From positions 3,485,234 through 3,549,233 of the forward strand of contig PCDI01000002.1 of the NCBI GenBank assembly GCA_002778195.1: a stretch of DNA of 64,000 nucleotides, written 5' to 3'. This stretch comes from Raffaelea ambrosiae. Lineage: Eukaryota; Ascomycota; Sordariomycetes; Ophiostomatales; Ophiostomataceae. Position numbers and translations under genes: made by a program. The notes beneath the pieces are model-generated. The model saw only the letters and a list, made by a program, of their open reading frames with translations, did no database searches and had not been told where the DNA came from. Position 1 is the first letter of the stretch; every line of letters starts with the position of its first letter. Positions 20,995-31,850 of this stretch are shown piece by piece.

Positions 20995-22685
20995 GATGGG
21001 CGGGAGAGCGTGAGGCTGGGTGTGTGTTTGCTGCGTGTAAACGGCAAGACTTCCTTCCCTCTCTTCCTGCTTGTCACTGGAAGATACAGGAGAACAGGAA
21101 CAGAAACGAATGCGGTGGTCTGCAAGGCCCCTTAAGAGCACGATCATTACAGAGATAGCGTTATTGCGCCAGCCCGTTGCCCAGCGAAAGACAGAAACCA
21201 GATATATTAACGGAGGGCGGGAGATAGGCTGAAGAGAAGACGAGAACCACCACGATGGCCCCCCAAGACTGGCACGGCACGGAGGAAGGCTCTGCGAGGA
21301 GATCAGTGCAATGGAACACCGCAATCATGCAGGAACTATTGTCTCTGGATCACAGGCGACTTGGGGGGGGGGGGGGGGGGGCAAACAATCGACATGGGAC
21401 GGAAAGGCATAAAACGCCACTCATGACGACAGCAGGATTCTGATCAAGCAAATACCGGGCGACGGAGCTGAGCTGAAGGATAAGACGATCCGAGCATAAT
21501 TGCCTCCGATATTGCGCTGCGAGCTGGCCAAGAGGCCAAGACGACTAATGGCAACGGTTGTTTGCATTCTCCTCCATACCCCCCTTTTTTATGAGAACAG
21601 AATACATGTTCTGAAGCATGCACACGGCAACAATCAAAAGTTGCCACAAGGACCGATCCCATCGACATACTTTTGGTTTGGTGAGAAAGCCCAGCTCTCT
21701 GATAGTCTCGTGCACTCAACCTGCCATTGAGAAAAAATTTTTTTTTTTTTTTTGCCTTTCGTAGTCTTCTCATATCGAAGCAATATCTGGCTTTACTCGT
21801 CAAATTGGAACAAAGCATCAAATGACTTGTCAACGATATATAGCGACCTGCTTATCTTGAACAAACTGGATGGCTCCAGATGGTCTGAATTTATGGATCT
21901 CTGGTTCTCCATTTGTTTATGATTATATTAAATATATGCCCGAACGATAAGATCTCCATATGCCGGAGTATGCCATTGGAGAAGATCTCGAGGAAACAGG
22001 CAAATTTGTGCGGCAGAGAATAGCCGCAATTCTAATTTAAGAGGGAGGGCCTTGGCTTGAGCCTCCTATGATTTCCGCATAGAGGAATCAAACACGTTGT
22101 AACAAGAGAAAAAAGAGAAAAAAAGAGAAAGGGGGAAAAAACCTCCCATGATTTACTTGGGAACACAGTTGGCGGTTTTTTGTCCTCTAGGAAGAATTGT
22201 AATTGATCTAACATACGTTGTGTCGATATTCTAAACGACGATAGGACTAGATGACAGTAGGGAAAATAAAACAAAATACCTGTAATCTCAGTAAGGGATT
22301 TCGAATTCAACCACTTTGTACTAGATTAGAAAGGCAAAGCAGTAGTGGTATCGCCCTTTGACCTCTACGAGGGCGAGACCGTAGATTTACAGGAGGCAAG
22401 TTGAATGAGCGTCACAAACACGTGACTTTGGCTACTTGCTGGTGTCAAAAACTTCACCAACTGGACAAAATTTGTTTCCTGTCAAATCAAACAGGACAAC
22501 CGCAGACCTCCTGAAAGCTCCCATTCACAGGATAAATTACTAAAGAGGATATAGTTCGTAGGGAAGGGCAACGGCTCTCCACGGCAGGCCGGTGCACCTC
22601 GAACATTTCACGAACTGAGCAGCCCGACTGCATCCCAGCTCTGTTGTCACTCCGAGGATCACTACACAGTCCTGCATATCTCGCA
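20995..22685. other. Protease promoter / elp5 promoter spacer
   Basis: A 1.7-kb divergent intergenic region. It contains a 19-base G run (21363-21381), a T run near 21738-21752 and, at 22351-22376, a 7-bp perfect inverted repeat (TCGCCCT/AGGGCGA) with a 12-nt loop. No frame has a recognisable product. Sequence from about 21830 to 22480 is AT-rich. Confidence 0.5.
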
Positions 22686-24048
22686 ATGGCTGCCACAAAA
22701 TCTCACTCAGCCTCGTCCTACAGCGTTCTGCTGCTGCAGAAGCTGCTCAACCTGCGCGATGACATCAGTCCTCTGACCCTCGTCCTCGACTCGACCCAGC
22801 AATCTGGAACCCTGATTGTCGAGGAGATGATGCTCAGGGCAAAGGTCAGTAGGACGATACTTTCATAAATAGAGTTGCCTACGCATTACAAGAGAAGCCG
22901 AACCAAGACCTTGTATTTATTGGCTCTGACTGTTCTATTGTTAGACTGCCGGAACAAAGATTGTCTATGTCAACAGCTACATCGCTGGAGGCCGTAGATC
23001 TCCCCATATCGACTTCTTAGTAGAACGGAGAGGAAAGTCCCTGGTCACGCTCCGGGATGAAATTGCATCAAAGTGTCAGGTGTCACCTGCACCTGGGGCC
23101 CAGCCAGCGCGGGGAGTCTCATCGCAGAGTAAGCCCAGGCCGCCTCTCGCGAACAGTCCCCCCTCCCTGTTTTCCCGCTGACAGTCCCTTCTAGAATTCC
23201 TCGTTGTCATGGACTCACTCGACCGAATTGCCCAGCAGGATCCTCTCTATGTTGGTGCCTTTGTGTCCAGCCTCGTTTCGCCGACCCTGTCAGTGTTGGG
23301 CATCTACCACAACGACGACGAGCCTTTCTCGTTTGGCAGTCTGTCACCGCGGACGGAAGGCAAGCCATCACCACTCAAGGTTCTGAGCCATCTGGCCACG
23401 GCCATTTTGCGGGTGCATCCTGTGCACCAAGAGGTCGCCAAGAAGCGGGCGCGGGACCGTAGCGAAGAGGAGCCGCGCTTCGGCTTGACCGAAGGCGAGG
23501 GCGGCATCTTTGGCTACAGTGGTCGCTACGACAGATACAACAAGTACGACTACGTCAGTCCTCCATACGATGAGGCCGTTGTCCTCGACATGGAGCTGCG
23601 AAGACGGAGCGGACGCGCCATGGTGGAGCGGTATGTTGTCGTGTGGGGGACGGAACAGACCGAGAAACCAGTACCAAAGCCCACGGGCAGAGGAGGCCTG
23701 GCCTCACGGGAACAAATGCAACAGCCACCGCCACAGAAGCGCTTCGTCAAGCCATGGGACCAGGGTGCCGTGCCTTGCAGCGACGTCACAGTGATATCCC
23801 ACCACCCGCTGTTTGCGGCGGCGGCGGACCCTGGCATTGGCAATGAAGCCGCCGAGGATACCGAAGAAGACGACTTGCCCGAGTCTACCTTCAACTTGGG
23901 CTTGACCGAAAAGCAGAGGAGGGACAGGGAAGGCATCGTGCTGCCCTACTTTGATGCCCAAACAGACATTGGAGCAGGTGAAGGGGGCCGGATTCTGTAC
24001 GAGATGGGGAGGGAGGATGATTTTGACGATGAGGAAGACGAGATATGA
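22686..24048 (+). CDS. elp5: Elongator complex subunit Elp5 (Iki1)
   Basis: Accessory subunit of the Elongator Elp4-5-6 sub-complex, a RecA-like ring needed for wobble-uridine modification of tRNAs. Exons 22686-22844, 22945-23128 and 23195-24048 join to 1197 nt, 398 residues. The opening LLLQKLLNLRDDISPLTLVL is characteristic of Iki1/Elp5. The second exon gives the beta-strand KIVYVNS. KFLVVMDSLD is restored at the second splice. A C-terminal block, STFNLGLTEKQRRDREG followed by LPYFDAQ, is the signature of fungal Elp5. The tail is highly acidic (DDFDDEEDEI). As usual for Elp5 there is no Walker A motif. It converges with the Cyc2-like gene, with only about 200 bp between stop codons. Confidence 0.92.
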
Positions 24049-24251
24049 ATGTCACCAAGCCAAACCAAAAGATACCACTAAGCAATAGAAACAAACATGC
24101 TTTTTATTTTATTTTATTTTATTTTTATTGTTATTTTTTTATTTTTGCATCTCCAGCACGCCGATAATTTGATTGTGAACAGGCCCACCTCCCCTCCAAA
24201 GTAACTCCAAAAAAATGCTTTCCTGGCTTTCGTTTGTCTTGTCTCTCTCTC

Positions 24252-25772
24252 CTACAGCTTCAGCACCTGCCAGTCTCGTCGCAGGCTGGGATACCGAGCC
24301 TGCAGGGATCCCAACATGCCGCCTATCGGACCTTGCCGCTCCTTGCCTTGAGCCCACTGCTTGCGGCCAGCCACGAGAGAGACGAACCCATCGGGACCGG
24401 ACACAATGACGAGATTCTTGCCACCGCCAAGGCTGCTGCTCGCGGGAACGCTGCCAGGCGCCGCCTCCTCGTCTGGATCGGCGTCCAGGTTCTCGAGAAT
24501 CTTGTTTGATTCGTAAAAGGATGGTGGCCTCGCTGGCAAGGGCGAGACCGCCGGCTCCTCCTTGTCTGACGAGAGCCAGGCCCGCCACCACGAACGAGAA
24601 GCCAGCCCGAGGCTGGCCTTCAGGTCGGCCTCTCTGATAAGCGTCGCGTCCTCGTCGGCAAAGCACTGCACGCGCAGCCTCTCCGGACCAAACCGCTGCT
24701 GCAGACGCTTGAGGTCTCGCACGACCGCATTGTCTTCGGTCCCACCGGTGCTGCGGCCACCCAGCCCGGCGCTGTCTGCGCGCAGCCGATTGGCCCACAG
24801 GATCGTCACATGGGTGTCGGTGGTGGTCGCCCTCGCCAGGGCGGCCGACGCTGCTTGCAAAGCCGGCGCCATGCCCGTCCCCGCGGCCACAAACACCACC
24901 CGTCGGGGTGGTTCGTCCCCGTCTTGGGCCGCAGCCGCAGCCGCACCGCCGCCCAGCCGCTTCACCACGTTGAACCCCAGCCGTGGTCCGCGGAGGTCCA
25001 CGCTGTCGCCGACCGTCCGCTGCGACAGATACCGAGACATTTCGCCGCCGGGCACGGTGCGCACAAAGAGTCGAATGGTCGTGCCATCATCGTCGTCATC
25101 ATCTTCGTCGTCGTGGACTACGACGCGCGGCAGCGGCGTGTAGTCCCGCGCAATTTGCAGCTGCGGCTGGCGGACCTCGACCGACCAGAGACCGTGCCGC
25201 CAGGCGCGGGCAACGGCCTCGCGCGTGGTGGTCTCGCGAACGCCGTGGGTGCCATGCGATCCCGGGCCGTCCAGGCGCAGGGTCAGCACAAAGGCCGTGG
25301 GCGAGACGGTGTCGCGGGCGACCACCGTAAACGGAACAAAGGTGTCCTGGTTGAGCGGCCGGCTGCGGGCAGCCGCCGACGGCTCCTGGCCAAAGGCGTA
25401 GCAATACGATGCCGCACCAGCAGCGGCCAATGCGGCCAGGACGAGGAAGGGGGCCCTCGAGGTCGGTGCACTCTTTCCCTGGCCACGGGGCGGCTGGGGA
25501 TTCTGCAATGGTGAAGGCGGCGCGGGAGGAGGAGAACCATTGCCTGCGGTCGCTTCTTTGTTGCCTTTTGCCTTTTCAGGCAGTTCTGGCCGTCCTTGGC
25601 TAGCAAAGTGCCGTGCCTGAGAATTGGCCCGGCAGGAGGTGGTGGCAACCGGCAGTGGCCGCCGCCATTTTGTCGGTGCGGCCTGCCAAAATCGCCGCAC
25701 AGGAGCGCACGGTCTCCCGCTGGGGATGCCGGACGCGGCAGTCAGCGGAATCGCGCGCAAATTGGGCCTCAT
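24252..25772 (-). CDS. Cyc2-like mitochondrial FAD/NAD(P)H reductase
   Basis: A single-exon protein of 506 residues when started at the ATG before RPNLRAIPLTAASG. The longer open frame upstream lacks a better start. The N-terminus is an Arg/Ala/Ser-rich presequence. A hydrophobic helix (about 107-126, FLVLAALAAAGAASYCYAFG) would anchor it in the inner membrane. The ferredoxin-reductase-type FAD motif RDYTPLP lies near 207. A Gly-containing phosphate loop GGEMSRYL follows. The NAD motif VFVAAGTGMAPAL is near 292 and VSGPDGFV near the end. Architecture matches fungal Cyc2, a flavoprotein supporting haem attachment to cytochrome c. A mitochondrial cytochrome-b5 reductase-like enzyme is the alternative. 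Acidic (about 222-232) and Ala-rich insertions look lineage-specific. Confidence 0.78.
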   Translation of the reverse strand: MRPNLRAIPLTAASGIPSGRPCAPVRRFWQAAPTKWRRPLPVATTSCRANSQARHFASQGRPELPEKAKGNKEATAGNGSPPPAPPSPLQNPQPPRGQGKSAPTSRAPFLVLAALAAAGAASYCYAFGQEPSAAARSRPLNQDTFVPFTVVARDTVSPTAFVLTLRLDGPGSHGTHGVRETTTREAVARAWRHGLWSVEVRQPQLQIARDYTPLPRVVVHDDEDDDDDDGTTIRLFVRTVPGGEMSRYLSQRTVGDSVDLRGPRLGFNVVKRLGGGAAAAAAQDGDEPPRRVVFVAAGTGMAPALQAASAALARATTTDTHVTILWANRLRADSAGLGGRSTGGTEDNAVVRDLKRLQQRFGPERLRVQCFADEDATLIREADLKASLGLASRSWWRAWLSSDKEEPAVSPLPARPPSFYESNKILENLDADPDEEAAPGSVPASSSLGGGKNLVIVSGPDGFVSLVAGRKQWAQGKERQGPIGGMLGSLQARYPSLRRDWQVLKL

Positions 25773-26209
25773 GGGAAGAGGAATGCCCTTGTATGTTGAA
25801 TGTGATTTGAAGCTGTAAAACTGGGATATTTCCGATGCAGGTTCAGACAAGAGGTTCAGAATAGTGTAAATCCATGTCAGGTGACCACTGCGCGCTGGAC
25901 TGGCAACATTGCACATTTTTCAAGAGACAGGAATATAACTAGCATGTAGTATTACACCGAAAACGAGAGGCAGACTTAAAATAAAACAACAAAAGAATAG
26001 AAATAAGACACCACTGTGGAAGTGAGAAACGTTACAATATACAAAAATTATGCCTTCTCGTCTCTAGTCAACAAAAGAAAGAACAACAAGAAGCAAAAGA
26101 AAGTAGATACAAAAGAACAAGAAGCATCAGCGCAACCATTTGAAACATGACAATAAAAAAAAGATCAAACCCGATCCCGGCAAAAAAAAACCCTTGTTTG
26201 TATCCCATT
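25773..26209. other. Cyc2-like gene promoter / neo1 3' UTR
   Basis: AT-rich spacer with no supported gene. It should hold the promoter of the Cyc2-like gene and the neo1 3' UTR. A-rich sequence at 25975-26110 is the only visible feature. Confidence 0.5.
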
Positions 26210-29200
26210 TTATATGCTCTGCACCTTGCGATACGACGGCGGCTTCATTGTCCGCCGGATCAGCTTGACTGCATATGGCGGGATCAGTGCGATGGCGCAA
26301 ATGGCTGCCACACGCCACAAGAAGCCCCTGTTGGGTGTTTGTTAGCATGACTGAGGCTGCTGAAAAAAAAAAGGAAACAAGTGTACAAGGACAACATGAT
26401 GGGGCGGAAACACTCACAGAGTAATGACAAAGCCAAGGTCAAAGTACCCTCCAAGGAAGGGCACGGAGCCGAGATACAGCAGGAACGTGCCGACAATGCA
26501 GATGATCATGACGGGGTGCCAGGTGGTGATCTCAATGGCGACCATGAGGAGCTCGTTGAGCACGAGCGCCGTGTAGCTGACGGCCACCATGCGCGGGCCA
26601 TCGACCTCGGTGAGGATCTGCGAAAGACCCTGGATGATGCAGCCCTGGTAGATGGAGACGGCCACCCACACAAAGAAGGTGCGGTAGGACAGCGAGCGGC
26701 CCGACGTCAGCTCCTTGTACAGCTCCGGGTACAGGTTGGCCAGGTCCTCGTCGACGTCCTTGTCCAGCACCAGTGACAACACCGGCATCATCGTGTACAC
26801 CGTCGAGTAGCCCACCATCAGCCAGTCCTTGTACAGGCCCTCGGGCTCAAACTTGATGGCGATGCTGTACATCGTCTGGCACACGGCAATGATCAGACCA
26901 CGGTGGATCACAAACTGCGCCAGCTTGGCACTGCGCTTGTAGCTGTTGCGCCCGTGCCACACCAGCAGCTTTGTCAGGTCGCAGAACTGCTCGATGGAAA
27001 AGTCGGCCGCCAGCGACGCCTGCCGGCCCTCCTTGCCCACAATGCCCACACCAACGTCCGCCGCCTGGATCATCGACACGTCGTTGCCACCGTCGCCAAT
27101 GCAGCACACCCGCTTCTTCGTGTACTCCTTGATCAGCTTCGCCACCTCGGCCTTTTGCGTCGGCGAGCATCGGCAGGCCACCACCGTCGGCAGCCGCACA
27201 GCCACGGAGATGAACTCCGTCCGGTAGTGGGTCAAAAACAGCGCCAGACTCTCGCCGTCGATCAGCAGACACGAGTCGGGCTTGCTCCGCAAGAAGTCCA
27301 GGTGTTCCTGCGCGTTGCTGTTTCGCTTCATCTTGGCGACCGTGTAGATGTACTGGCCCCGTGCCACCAGCTTCGCGCTGATGGCCACGCAGCGAGCCGT
27401 CTCGACTTTGTCGCCCGTCAGCATCCAGATCTTGATTCCCGCGTTGCGCAGGAGCTCCAGGGACGGCTTCACATCCCGCTGCAGCTTGTCCTCCACACCG
27501 GTGACGCCGAGCAGCTCCAAGTCCTTCTCGAGGTAATGAGAGACCACCCGCTGCATGCCGGCATCGCGACCAGAAATGACGAGCGATGCGTCCTGGTACC
27601 GCGACGAGAACTCCTGGTACTGCTCCGTCGACAGCTTCTTCCGGCCAACTACGAGCGTGCGCAAACCTTCGCGGGCCATGTTGGCCGTCTCTTCGTCGAG
27701 CCAGTCGTTGGCGGCCACGATCGAGCCCATGACGGTGTCGGCACCCTTCTGGTAGAACCAGATTTCACCCTCGTCGAGGCTGGGGGCGGACTCCTGCGAC
27801 TTCGTGTAGAATTGCACGATGATGCCCATTCTCTTGCCCTCCGAGGTGAAGGGGAAGATGTCCAGGATGCGCACCTGCACAACGGGCCGGCCGCTATCAG
27901 ACGATTCGAGCATCATGCTTGTGCGGTCGCGCGATGCCAGGCGCAGGCCAACCGCTTCCGTCCAGCGGACAATAGCGATCTCATCAGGCGACGATGCCTG
28001 GTATGAGATCACCGTCTCGCCATTCTCGTCTTCGTCAGTTGTAGGCGTGACATTGTGGCAGAGTGCCAAGGCCAGAACGACGTCGCGCACTCTGGAGCCG
28101 ATCTCTCGACGCGTACGAGTGGCACCAGCATTGGCACCATAGGAAAAGGTCGACGATGGTGTCACGTAGGCGTGGGACTCGGACACATCGGTAGGGGGGA
28201 AGGCCTGCTTGACATACGCATTGACTTCGTCCATGGCCTCGTTGGCATACGACACAGTGCCGACATGGATCTTCTTCATCTCCATTTCGTTCTGGGTCAG
28301 CGTGCCAGTCTTGTCGCTCAGCAGGTACTCAATTCGACCCAGGTCTTCAGGGATCGTGCTGGTCCGCACAACCGCGCCCGGCATGCCTTGGTCTCGCTGG
28401 ATAAACCACGAGTACGCGCTCTTGCCCAGGTCCAGATTGACCCGAAGGCTTATCGGGACAATGGTGGAAAAGAGCACGAGGAATCGCATGATCTTCACGT
28501 ACCACACGCTGCCAGTCGTGTTCTCGAAGCCTTCCAAGGCCACGAGGATGACGGACAGTGCCAGCGTGAGGGCGCACAGAATCTTTGTGAGAGAGTTGAT
28601 TTCGTACTCCAACAGGCCCGTCTTGGAACGCGAGGGAGCTGTGGACAAGGCCGAGCGCGTCTGCGGCCCCGTGTACACGATGACGGCCAGCGTGTAGCCG
28701 TGCGAGGCAATCACTGTGTTGGCCCATGCCGTGTTGTCAATGGACAGTGGCGCCGACGTCTTGGCTGGCTCGTCGCTGTCTTGGGGCTGGGCAGTGTTGT
28801 CCATGGCATCGTGGCGAGACGGCAGCAGCTCGACGGTGCCGAAGAACTCGTTGACTTTCTTGTCTGGCTTGCCACCAGTCACCCGCAGGCGGACAAACTC
28901 TTCCGTCGGCAGGTTCTGCGTCAAGGGAGACGCCAGACGCAGCTTCCAGTCCGTCTCTCCGTCCAGCTGATCTGTCCGAATGAACGTCTCTCCGCTGGAG
29001 CCACCGCCGTCGGCCGGCTTCTGTGGCTGCTCCAGGTCCTTGTTTTGGGTTGCCGGCTGCGTGCTGGAGCCAGCGCCACTGGATGCCTCATCGTGGTCGA
29101 CAAGCAGCAGGCTGGCCTCTGGTGCGGGGGCCTCGACATTGATCTCGGGCACCTCGTGCGGATGAGTGGGCTCTTGGGACAGGCACTTGAGGATGATGAC

Positions 29201-30334
29201 ATCGGCTGGCACCCGCTGCCCCTTGCTGAGCTTCAGGACGTCGCCAACCTTCAGGTCCTTGGACTTTTTCAGGGGCTCAAAGGTCAGCGACGCGGGCAGT
29301 TTGTTATGGCCACCGCCCTCGAGCTGCTCCTCCTCCTCCTGAATGTCCGACAGACGCTCTTGCTCGGCTGCGAGGGCGGCAAGACGCCTCCGTTGCGCCT
29401 TCGTGGATGCTGCCGACTTGAGCGTCTTGCGGGTCCGGGACGGGCCGTTCTTTGAGGGGTCTTCAAACTGGACGGTGGTGTACTCTTCGGAATTGGCCTC
29501 GTTGTCGCGGCGCCGGCGCCCAATGTCATCGAAGGCCTCCTTGCCCATGGTGATCATGAGCACAAAGGCCAAAGGCGCGATATACGTGCTTAGGTAACCA
29601 ATGCGCAGTTGTGGAATGGCCTGAGAAAGGGCGACCAGCAAAAAGTACATGTTGAAGAAGAAGGAGAACTCGTTGTAGAGGGTGACGGGCAGAAACGACC
29701 AGGCTGTGTATTTGGCGTTCGACACGAGATTGGGCGGGAAGCGGGTCGACTGTGCAGACCCAACAGCCACATGGCGCGACGAAGACGGATCGTCCTCGTC
29801 TTGCTGTTCTCGCTCGTCGTTCTGGTTGCCGCCAGGGGAGCTGTGGCCAGACATGAAGCTGGGCAGCCGCACGCGGCCGGCGATGCCCTGGATCTTGTCC
29901 TGGGCAAACGACCGGCGGCGACGGCCACTGCCATCCTCCCCGTCGTTCAAGAGAGGGGACTCGTCGCTGTCATCGTGGCCGTCCGAGTCTCGGCGGAAGG
30001 AGGAACCCTCGTCGTCGGCCAGGAGGCCACGTGCGTCGTCGTCACCGCGGTGGCGTCCACCAGCGTCTCGCCCCAGCTCGCCGTAACCACGGTTGCGGTT
30101 CCCGGCTCGCCTTAATCCACCCATCCGAAGGTTGCGGAGGGCAATGTGAGCCGGTCGGTCTGCTCGATTGGCCGCGCCGTGGTGGTCGCGGCCGTTCAGG
30201 CCGGGCGTGCGGGACTCGGCGGCCGACGCGGTGGAGGGGTCGAGCTCGTCAAGGTCGAGCTCGAGATCAGAGTCGGAGTCGTCGGAGGGCAGATCGGGAG
30301 GCTGGGTCGGGTGGTAGGCGGGTGGGGAAGGCAT
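26210..30334 (-). CDS. neo1: P4-type ATPase, Neo1-family phospholipid flippase
   Basis: Endosome/Golgi aminophospholipid flippase. Two exons, 26418-30334 and 26210-26327, join to 4035 nt, 1344 residues. The second exon is needed: without it the protein stops after FDLGFVITL, while splicing adds the last two-thirds of a transmembrane helix and the family tail KPPSYRKV. Catalytic Asp674 sits in DKTGTLTQNEMEMKKIH, the Neo1 form of the phosphorylation motif. LTGDKVETA and GDGGNDVSMIQAADVGVGI (hinge and Mg site) follow. The N-terminus (about 1-210) is polar, Asp/Gly/Arg-rich and probably disordered. A large insert around 300-500 lies in the actuator region. Neo1-type flippases act without a Cdc50 partner. 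The gene diverges from sec16, another early-secretory gene. Confidence 0.95.
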
Positions 30335-31850
30335 GCCGCATCGAGCCTCCAGAGGAGGATAAAGGGGGGGGGGGGGTGTGGTCGACAGGGAGGATGGGCG
30401 GCAGCACAGAGTGTGGCCCGGACAGCGACAATCAACGTTTTGCAGCAGAGTTGGGACTCGAGTCTAGGCGTCACGACTGGTGGGCAAGGACATGGTTCAT
30501 GGACGGCCCGTAGAGCGTCGAGCTGGAGATGCCGGTGGGCGAGCTGACGAGGCTGTTTTGGTGTATTTGAAATTTTTGGGCAGGCAGCGACGTTTCAGCT
30601 GAGCCAGGAGTGCTGTGTGCTTGCTGCAAACGGGCCGCTGGACGTCGTGAAGGACTGTTTGGGGAAGTGCAGAGTGCGGCTGTTCGAAATGAGCGTGGGT
30701 GTTCGACGGTCGTCGCGGATTGCGGGCAAAGGACAGCCGTGTCGTGGACAGGATCGTCGTGTTGGTCGTGGTGGGCGATTTTGGAGACGCCGGGATCACA
30801 GAGGTACGAGACGCTAAGTATACAATGCGACAAAGAGGACAGACAGTCAGACAGTGCCAGAGGCGGCCAAGACCGCTGTGGCTGCGCGACTGCGTCATCA
30901 GGCGGCGCGCCACACTTGCATGCCAGCGGGAGACAGGAGGTGTAAGATTCACCGTACGGTGTACTAAGCACGAGTATGGAGCATCGCCCAGACAGGCAAG
31001 AGCGACCCACGGCCGGCAGGAACGCTGCTGCACAGGCGCGGCCTCCAAAACGTGGCCCCTATTGCGCTATAGCCCCCTGCAGCTGCCTCCTTTTCCCAAG
31101 GGCCCCAGGGGGGGGCAATTAATGTAACTCGGCACCACTTTAAAAGTGGGAGGTACGAGTAAGATACATATCGGGGGAGGGACGGTACCCGATTCCGTTA
31201 GCAGCAGGCTATTCCAAGCACACTGTAACGGCGAGTGTTGGATGAGGACAGCTTGCGCCTGTGCACGCGGACCCCTGTAAGGCCACTAGAAGTGGGCGGA
31301 TTCGCTCTTTGCATTTTTCACGTCGAATCTCGCGGGCTCCACTCTACGGCCAGCTTGCCATCTTCTCTGCCTGTTCGCGTTCGCCTGCTCGCCTGTTCGC
31401 CATTCCACCTCCTCTGCATCGCCATCTCGCACCCGTCTGCCATCGTGCGCTCTTCGTCTTCCATCCACGCACGCTGCCTGCTGCTTCTCGAGCCTGGCAC
31501 GCCCCCGACCGACGACGACTTTTCTGCGCGCGCCCACCATGTCGTGTGCCCTGTAATACTACCACTTTACGCTCCTTTCTTGCTGTATATTAGGTCAGTC
31601 CGCTGCTCATTTCGGCCTCCCTTTTCTTTGCTGAAATTTTCACCCGGCTCCCTCTGGCCTCGACACTCCCTCACCCCCCCCGCCTGTTGCTGCCTCTCTT
31701 CGATGGCGCACTGCGTGTCGCGTCCTGCCGTCGTCTGTCTCGGTTGCTGACCTGCTTATCGTCGTCTAGTTCTTCTGCTTCTTGCTGCCCTCTGGCCGAG
31801 GAGCCCTATCTATATTCTTTTACTTTTCCCTACCTTAATACATTTGCGAC
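30335..31850. promoter_or_regulatory. Divergent neo1/sec16 intergenic region
   Basis: 1.5 kb between two oppositely transcribed trafficking genes, so it contains both promoters and leaders. A 13-base G run lies at 30364-30376, just upstream of the neo1 start codon. The sec16 side, from about 31360, is C/T-rich (for example TCTTCTGCTTCTTGCTGCC near 31770), like fungal pyrimidine-rich leaders. The frames from 31235 and 30699 have no recognisable domain and I do not call them genes. Confidence 0.5.

Noticed and set aside
22335..22395. tRNA-like AGTGGTATC word and TCGCCCT/AGGGCGA stem
   Set aside because: The loop is 12 nt rather than 7 and there is no T-arm or acceptor pairing. Listed only as an inverted repeat within the spacer.
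24252..25916. Longer N-terminus for the Cyc2-like protein (start at 25916)
   Set aside because: The extra 48 residues lack targeting character, whereas the internal Met at 25772 opens directly into an Arg/Ala/Ser-rich presequence.
28055..29455. 466-codon plus-strand frame opposite neo1
   Set aside because: Shadow of the P4-ATPase gene. No domain, and it crosses conserved catalytic codons on the other strand.
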